Assembly: GCA_942159475.1 (NCBI GenBank)
Contig: OW804095.1
Coordinates: 154,173,517 to 154,237,516 of the forward strand
Direction: 5' to 3'
From: Sthenelais limicola
Lineage: Eukaryota; Annelida; Polychaeta; Phyllodocida; Sigalionidae
Length of the DNA: 64,000 bases
The notes beneath the pieces were generated by a model. The model was given only the letters and a program-made list of their open reading frames with translations, had not been told where the DNA came from and made no database searches. This document shows, piece after piece, positions 57,373 through 64,000 of the stretch (its first letter is position 1; every line of letters begins with the position of its first letter). Both the position numbers and the translations under genes were made by a program.

Positions 57373-60073
57373 GTATCTTATTCCTTTGCTATATTACATT
57401 CTACAAGAATCATCAACTTACATTTATTATTTAGATAACTAAAGGATCTTTTCCCATTAAATTATTGCCGTTTTTTTTTATACAAGAATTCCGACTGCAA
57501 TGCCAGTGTATTTCTATTGCGCTACCATTGCGCAATGGCCATTGCATATCTATTGCAGTAATGTAGTGACCATTTATTGTCTAAATCGTTAGAATTTGTG
57601 TTTTTGAAGGATATATGACCCCCCTTGCTCTGTAAAACAGCCAACTTTAGTTGGAAATTTTGAAAAATCTAAATTTTCGCCTGCCATAAAATTTGCATTG
57701 AAATCCATATCCATTACTACCCAATTATTGCTTCTTAACAATTGTCCTAAATATTAAGACTGATTTGTAACACTTGTGGCGATTTCTGAATACACAATAA
57801 CCTCTGTTTAAATGTTACCTTTGCTTTCAAACGTGTTAAATGATGCCACACACCCATGAGTATGGGTAAGCGAAATGAGTCATTGCCAAGTGTTAAAACT
57901 TAAATGTGTGAGATTGCTGCTATATTATAGGATAGTGTATTCACAGAGGCAATCGTTGGCACATAGAAATATTACTATATCAAGACAGAATCAGGCCGGA
58001 ATAGGCCCTCCATTTCTTTCAGAACAAATATTAATATAGAAAAGTGATGAGAGAGTCAGATATCCGGTTGCGATATCCTGTTAACGTTTATTCTCCCTCC
58101 CTGAATGAGGCATGTACATGTTTAGGTATATGATATAGGATAATGGCTCAACATTGATAAATTGAAAGAGAAAATGTTATATGGTATCATGGCTCTATAT
58201 CTTATAGAGATGTATGACGTATAGGTTCGGGGGGGGGGGGGGGGCGTCATCCTGAAGAATATCAATATAAATATATATTTGTTTGTTTTAATTTTTATTG
58301 TAACCTCTCATACATGTATGATATATTCAGCCTATGTCTATGTTTACAAAAACGTTACCTTGATATACACATTAATTACAACATCAATTAGAAGCAGAAC
58401 ATACAAAATTAAGAGTATATATATATGTCCATAACGAACATCTACCAATGATCCTTATATAAATTTACATTTAGAATAATCACTGGTACACCCTTATTTG
58501 TTACGTACGGACCATATTAATATACAGCATGTTTTGGGGATTTTATATGTAATAAGATAAGAACATGATGACAAATGGTTCCATACCTTACCACGCACAT
58601 GTATACAGTCACCTGCATGTCGCGCTAATTAGGCATGTCGCACACCTGCCTACCGGACTCAAGCTTTGCGCTGCCGGCCGACGGCTGACACGCTCCCGCT
58701 GGAAAGAGGCCCATGCCAAGGCCTTCTTGGACGGCCTCCCTTCCTGAATGACACCCGCAACTCCACCCTCAAAGACGGCGATTTTCCAATAGGCCAATAG
58801 ATCAACGTATACATAATGGATCACCATTTAATGACACCCGCACTTTGACTCTACCCTCTGTCTCTGAGACTTCATTTCTAAAAATGCGCCACTTTTCTTG
58901 GCTCACCACTGTTCTTTAGGCCCACCCTTTAGGCCATTAGTACCCATGCACCATATAATACACTTGGTGTTTGAAAGCCTATAACATCTGAATTAGAATA
59001 ATTCAGGATTTACCACTTGGACTCCTATAAATTGAACGTTTTCTTTCTGACACATTCCGGCTGTCAGTTTGTGACACAAGTTCCATTATAGTCAGAGAGA
59101 GTTCACCTTAAGCATTTATATAGCTGTTGCCATCACTTTGTCAATGCCAAAACAAATGAACATTCTATTCTTGTAACCTGGGAGTTAATACGAATTTGTC
59201 ATTTTATCTTAGCCGCTAAGTTGTTACTATCATATTGTGTTAAGATTGTTGTACTAACTTTATTGTCAAATGGCACTTTTGGTAGATCTATAATGCTATA
59301 TAGAAGTTGTATATACATCGCACAGACATTAATCTAAATACATATTTTGAAAAGTATATTTATATACCGGTAATGTAGTAATATTAAGAACATAGACAAA
59401 TACAAACCTGCACCAGCATTGTGTCGTAATCAATGGTCATAAAGAGTGAAGGGCATGCATACATGTATGTATTCAATATTACGTACAATCTAATATGTTT
59501 TGAGTTAAATTGATAACCCCGTATTATTGTTGATATAAAAAGAGAGAGAGGCTTGGATACAAGTATATATACTTATTACCCAAAGTCTAAATATCTTATG
59601 CCGAAATTTAATTATATCAGAAGTTAATTATTAATATAGGCAATGAGTACAGAGTGTCTTAATGATAATTGTTGTTGTACATATAGCGCTAGCGAGGGGG
59701 GGGTAGCTATAACACCTATGTATATCCTCGCATGGATAGGCACTAAGGCAGAGCTAACAATAGCCTACACATTGTAAGCGCCGCTAAGCCATTGTTTTAG
59801 TTTCTAGCTAGGTCAACTGCCTGGTCAGTGTTTCCCTGGGTTTTGCGCGCACCCTTGTTTCGCATGACCTAGTAACATAGATTTGGACAGCCTCAGGAAT
59901 TTTGGATTGTTATCGCACAGTATTAAGGAAGAAAATGGCATGTGATTATCGAAATGAACAAAGTGGCTGACTAAAGGTTTGGATTTGAATAGTTAGTACT
60001 GCGAACTGTTCCTATGGCCACATATGTCACGGCTACTCAGAGAGTATAACTATAAGGGACAGGGGATGTATAC
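57373..60073. other. Unique AT-rich sequence
   Basis: A run of 16 G at 58229-58244. A GC-richer patch at 58610-58750 has a 60-codon frame (58565-58747) with no recognised domain. A 7-G run lies near 59697. No repeat family of this window is recognised. TATAAG at 60051-60056 with TCACTG 28 bases on is a weak core-promoter candidate for the exon that follows. Confidence 0.4.
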
Positions 60074-60159
60074 ATGTCACTGACCATCCATGCTATCATG
60101 GCCGTTCTTGGACCATACGCCCGAGCCGACATTGCTGGACAACTTAATGAAAAGCCCAG
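60074..60159 (+). CDS. Candidate host gene, exon 1
   Basis: ATG 60074 opens a frame of 28 codons (MSLTIHAIMAVLGPYARADI then AGQLNEKP) with a second in-frame ATG at 60098 in a better context (ATCATGG). It ends in CCCAG followed by GTGAGT, a full-consensus 5' splice site, in phase 2. An in-frame TAA at 60053 lies upstream, so the start is within this exon. The protein is of no family I recognise. An overlapping frame from ATG 60090 is also open to the donor. The call rests on splice-site quality and phase agreement with the next two exons. Confidence 0.33.
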
Positions 60160-60965
60160 GTGAGTAATATTTATTGCGTAACATTATCATACACAGTTTT
60201 TACATAGAATTCTTGAATAGATATTTTACTTGCCTGGCAAGGTAGAATGTTCTTCGTTTTATTATTGATTTGTATATTCTGGTCAATATCGCAATAGTCC
60301 CTGTATTAGTTAAAAACACATTGGACGCTGTGCCTGTATGATTAAACAAACTTGGCCATGGGTTTTCTATGTTTCAATTCAAATATAGAACAGCTGCAAT
60401 GACTCACTGAACTTATGGGTTAACTCGGGCACTATGTCCAACGTCTGGTTAGTTAGTATAAAATTGTATAAATTTGCCGGAATTACATGAAAATGTATAA
60501 CTCATAGGCTGAACTTCCCAAATTTTTAATTGTCCATTATGACCCCCTCCCCACCTGCCAACACACACACAAGGAGCAATTCATATGCATAATGATATTA
60601 GAACGAGTCATTACAGTTGACCAGCAGTATGTTCTATTTTTTGTCCAAATAATTCATATAAATTCCATTTTCTAGAATACCTTAAAACCACCAAGTCGAC
60701 GATGTAGGAGACATCAGAAACTAACTTATTAAAACACAACAATTGTTGAGTTAGGCCCTGATTAGATTATGAAAACAAGCATCAAATAAATAATCATATA
60801 TGTAAGCAATTGCGAACTGTGTATTGGTCTCAAACGTATCACCCATGTGTTGCCCCTGATTACCACCCTTAAGGTGGGGCAGTGTGCCATCATACATCGA
60901 CATGGCAAGGAGGTTCTGCTCTTTGATTAAAATCTAGATTTATTCAGATCGGACCATTTTAAGTG

Positions 60966-61208
60966 AGGATTTAAAGCTTTCTTTCCATTTAAAATGTCTC
61001 TTTTCAGTATAACTAGGTATATAAAGAGCGATTGTTTTAATTTCATATACTTAAGCAATTGTGAACGCTGTATTAGTCTCAAACTAGAGGAGGTACTGGA
61101 GGAGGATTTAACTTTTTCCTTTTAAAATGTCTCTTTTCGGTATAACCAGGTATATAAAGAACGATTTTCCTCGGATTGTTTTCATATATTGAAGCTATTG
61201 TGAACGAG
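60966..61208. repeat. Tandem duplication in the first candidate intron
   Basis: TTTAAAATGTCTCTTTTCAGTATAAC, TATATAAAGAGCGATT and AAGCAATTGTGAACG (60987-61067) recur at 61121-61203 as TTTTAAAATGTCTCTTTTCG, TATATAAAGAACGATT and AAGCTATTGTGAACG, about 134 bp apart. A further trace is at 60806. The second copy leads into a GC-rich segment (61230-61370). Confidence 0.75.
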
Positions 61209-61686
61209 ATGAGATCAATGAAATGTAATTGGGGAGACATGGAGACAAAAGTTGAAGGTCGGGCCGCCAGTGATTGGAGGTCAGAGGTCGGGTCGGCAGG
61301 TGACAGGAGTCGGCGCTCTGGTCCCTGTGCCGACCCGGTCTGGTCCCGGTCGGACCCCGACCTCGGTAACTGACCTTGGTATAACCCATTGCTGTATTCC
61401 ATAGTATGGTTAGTCTATGCTGAACAGAGATTATGTAATCAGCATGATCAAGGCAAAATATGTGAGCCTTCTTACCCTTGTGTAACCATCCTTGATGAAA
61501 GTTTCCGAAAGGGTGCATACATTGTAATAGATGATGCTGTGTAGCAAGAATTAGGCATTGTATCTAAGACTAAGTTTTTAACTTTAACATTTGATTTAAA
61601 CTCCACGTTTAAACCTCGAAATCCAAACAGGGATTAATTGAAATATCTTTAATGGAATCTTAATCAATTAGCACTTATTCCTTCAG

Positions 61687-61832
61687 GTGGAGCTGCATCC
61701 CAAAGCCGGTGGAACCAGAGCAAAGAAACTCAATATAAAGAAATTATTGGCAATCAGTGAAACGGGTGAATATTGTAACACCTGAGGAAGAGACTACAAT
61801 TGGGAAACCAGCTGTAAACAATCATATTTCCG
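61687..61832 (+). CDS. Candidate host gene, exon 2 (contains TAA)
   Basis: The acceptor TTATTCCTTCAG precedes it and the donor CCG/GTAAGT follows, both close to consensus. Joined to exon 1 in phase it reads RWSCIPKPVEPEQRNSI and then TAA at 61736-61738. After the TAA the same frame stays open for 31 codons (RNYWQSVKRVNIVTPEEETT and on) to the donor in phase 1, matching exon 3. Either the gene is a pseudogene, the transcript encodes only a ~45-residue peptide, an exon boundary is wrong, or the frame agreement is chance. Confidence 0.3.
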
Positions 61833-61989
61833 GTAAGTGAATTGAATGTTGTATGGAAATAACTAACTGTCAATGATTTCTGAATATATATTATATTGAA
61901 TATTGAATTGATATATCAGCGTCCTACTCTCAACTTTTAGGGCATCAATGAAATTAAACCACAATAAAGTGCATTTGTTGTTATTTCAG

Positions 61990-62180
61990 GGATAAACCAA
62001 CGATATGTTTATGATGTCATAGGATGGATGTTAGTGCCATGTATTAGTACACAAGCAGCAACCTCTTCAACGTTAAAAACAAAATCGCCCACAACCTCAA
62101 CAGCGGCATTATCCCACGCACAGCCAATGACAGAATCAATGCATCCACGGCTTTCCATACCACCTCCAATGACCAGCTGA
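61990..62180 (+). CDS. Candidate host gene, exon 3
   Basis: The acceptor TTGTTGTTATTTCAG ends at 61989. In the phase passed from exon 2 the frame is open for about 63 codons (GINQRYVYDVIGWMLVPC, then a Thr/Ser/Pro-rich stretch with TKSPTTSTAALSHAQP) to TGA 62178-62180. AATAAA at 62578-62583 could serve as the polyadenylation signal. No domain recognised. Confidence 0.3.
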
Positions 62181-64000
62181 TTGCTGTTTATTGTATCAGT
62201 TGCAAGTTTTATTATCTGGAATTGTTGTTGAAACTGATAATTGTTGGTATAGTGGTTAAAATATATCTTGTTGGATTTGTTTAAATAACCGCACTTGAAT
62301 ATTTGGTGGAAGGTTTACTAATGTACTCTGTCTTAAATATTACCTAATCTATTATTCCTCATTTCATTCAGAACTGACCTTACCAGTCACAGCTTTGTTA
62401 GCTGAAGCTATTCTTCAAGTTCAATGTATGGTATTTATATTGATACTGTATTTAATCATGTACCTCATATCATTTTCTTGGTTTGGCCTGTGACTGTATG
62501 GTCTGCAGGGTAAGTTATAAATGTTATTTAGAGTGAAAGGATGTATTCAATTGGCCTTTAAAGGTGTATGCGCCTATAATAAATGTATTTTTTCTTCTAT
62601 ATCGTCAAATGCCCTGTACCTATGCAAGCCTATTAACATTTTATAAGAAACTGAGACATGAATTACATGCATATATTGAGAGCATAGATGATTAGCATTT
62701 AAAGAATGGAACATTTTAGGATCACCAAGTTATCTGTTTTATTCTATATTCATCAGTTTGTATGCTTCGATACTGGTTCTGTCACAATATAAGCAAAACA
62801 CAGATTATAAAGGTGTAGGATATATTACTGCCACTATGTTATGGCATTCACACATAATTGCGCGACCAAGTGTTGGTGCTAGATTATTTGATAAGTTTGT
62901 GCGAAACGTCCAGAATGTATGTATTCATATATTCCCTAATTGATTTTAAAATATTACACTATTACAATATTCTAGGTTGGCAGTTTCTGGTGAAAACTAT
63001 AGTTGTAAAATAAGCACGATTGATGTTATTACAAGGATGTGTATGCCATGGATTCAGTTCAAATCTTTGGTTCAGATTGGCTATTAAATGTGTCAATATG
63101 TAACTTTTAAGATATCAAGTTAAACGATTTGCCGTTCAGATTCCTTAGTTGGAAGCAACAAGAATAATATTGAAGGGCAATATGACCGTAGATGAATATG
63201 TAATCTATGGATAGTATCAAAACGATTCAAAATAGGATGTTGGATATCCACAACTTAGAAAGTTATTTTCATCAAACAATTGACATTATGAATATGATAT
63301 TTCCAGGGTTTAGAGATGAATATTATGTTATCGTTTGTAATTTAAAATTTGTATGCATACTATCTCTAACATGAATGTAATTGCAAATAGATTGGTGTGT
63401 GTACTAGAATTCTTAATGTTTGAAAGAGGAAAACCCTTTTAATAATATCCCGTCTTTCTGATAATGGTGTGTATGGCTGTCTCGGCGAGATCTATCAAAT
63501 CCGGAATTCGCCGCACCAAATAATCCTTAAAGTTCGATGATTTCCAAAATTCTTTCACTGTTTATTTCATCTAGGAACATAGTTATGTCATATAGATGAA
63601 GAGATTTTTAAATTATTCCAATATTTACTGATTTTAGACCCGTCATAATATTTGTATTGTTTCACAGGCAAACGGGAGTATAATTCCCAAAATGGCTTCC
63701 ATAAGATGGACAAAGATTGAGTTTAACTAGACTATTTGGTGATATTACTTAATATTTTGATTTTCACGAGATTTAGGGGATTTTAAAATTGACATTTGGT
63801 CGAAATTCTTCTGTATGGAGATTTCCTTCATGTTTCAAAATGGTTAAATATTATCAAATATAGGTCTGTTTAACTGGTTGTGAACTCAGATGGTGATGAC
63901 ATTGTGTACTTATTAAATTGTTCGGTGAATTCTGAGTTTTCCATAGGCTCCAAGGTTGAAATATTTTATATTGAAAGTGTATTGAATATCTTATTTCTTA
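62181..64000. other. Unique AT-rich sequence
   Basis: No gene, RNA gene or repeat recognised, apart from the candidate polyadenylation signal at 62578. A 61-codon frame (62758-62943) has no recognised domain. Confidence 0.4.

Noticed and set aside
58229..58244. Run of 16 G as a telomere-like or switch element
   Set aside because: An isolated homopolymer in unique sequence; nothing else supports a special role.
58565..58747. 60-codon frame in a GC-rich patch as a transposon fragment
   Set aside because: Composition differs from the flanks, but I recognise no domain and no repeat ends.
61176..61544. 65-codon frame followed, after one TGA, by 56 more codons in the same frame
   Set aside because: Open on both sides of the TGA (61371-61373) but without domain, good start or splice evidence, and lying within the first candidate intron. 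Chance is a sufficient explanation.

Overview
The window is eukaryotic nuclear DNA from an AT-rich, repeat-laden genome. It has GT-AG type splice signals, many short inverted-repeat transposons, a Ty3/gypsy-type LTR retrotransposon, a 200-base assembly gap (26429-26628) and no sign of bacterial gene organisation. A marine invertebrate, perhaps a mollusc, is my guess. It rests on the AT richness, an (ACTC)n-tailed retroposon end and a GGGAGATAAC-type inverted repeat, and is not proven.

Tandem repeats make up roughly 25 kb, well over a third of the window. They are an 11-bp array (2460-7574), a 36/41-bp array (9711-10535), a ~33-bp array (11602-11838), a 69-bp array (split into pieces between 11905 and 24698), a 39-bp array (29975-36312), a 44/58-bp array (39493-40987), a 23-bp array (41580-43144, split) and a 41-bp array (44755-55947, split). 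Very long open frames on both strands inside these arrays are by-products of stop-free repeat units and are not called as genes.

The best-supported genes belong to one LTR retrotransposon (13812-24639) with TG...CA LTRs, a TTAT target duplication, a primer-binding site, a polypurine tract, gag, pol (protease, RT, RNase H, integrase) and an extra third ORF in the position where retroviruses carry env. Gag and pol are joined by a textbook -1 frameshift signal (GGGAAAC, 6-nt spacer, 11-bp stem). Pol is broken by two in-frame TGA codons, one TAG, one frameshift and a ~0.9-kb insertion. Gag and ORF3 are intact, and the LTRs are almost identical. ORF3 (449 codons) has two C2H2-like zinc fingers and a C-terminal coiled coil, and a TATA box with an initiator-like site lies about 100 bases upstream.

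The 69-bp array hosts two insertions: an inverted-repeat DNA element plus foldback (11938-13356), and the LTR element. The 23-bp array hosts a 537-bp inverted-repeat element with a CTGG duplication. The 41-bp array hosts a 1.4-kb composite carrying a 119-bp hairpin and a tRNA-like Pol III unit.

Three dispersed families recur. Family A (~235 bp) has eight copies plus a fragment. Family B (280-410 bp, termini with TGAGTCA) has four copies plus two fragments. Family C has one complete copy, one disrupted copy and an isolated end. One end of family C matches the repeat unit of the 44/58-bp array.

The right-hand 8 kb is mostly unique AT-rich sequence. It holds a weakly supported three-exon host gene candidate (60074-62180), whose reading frame is phase-consistent across both introns but contains one TAA.
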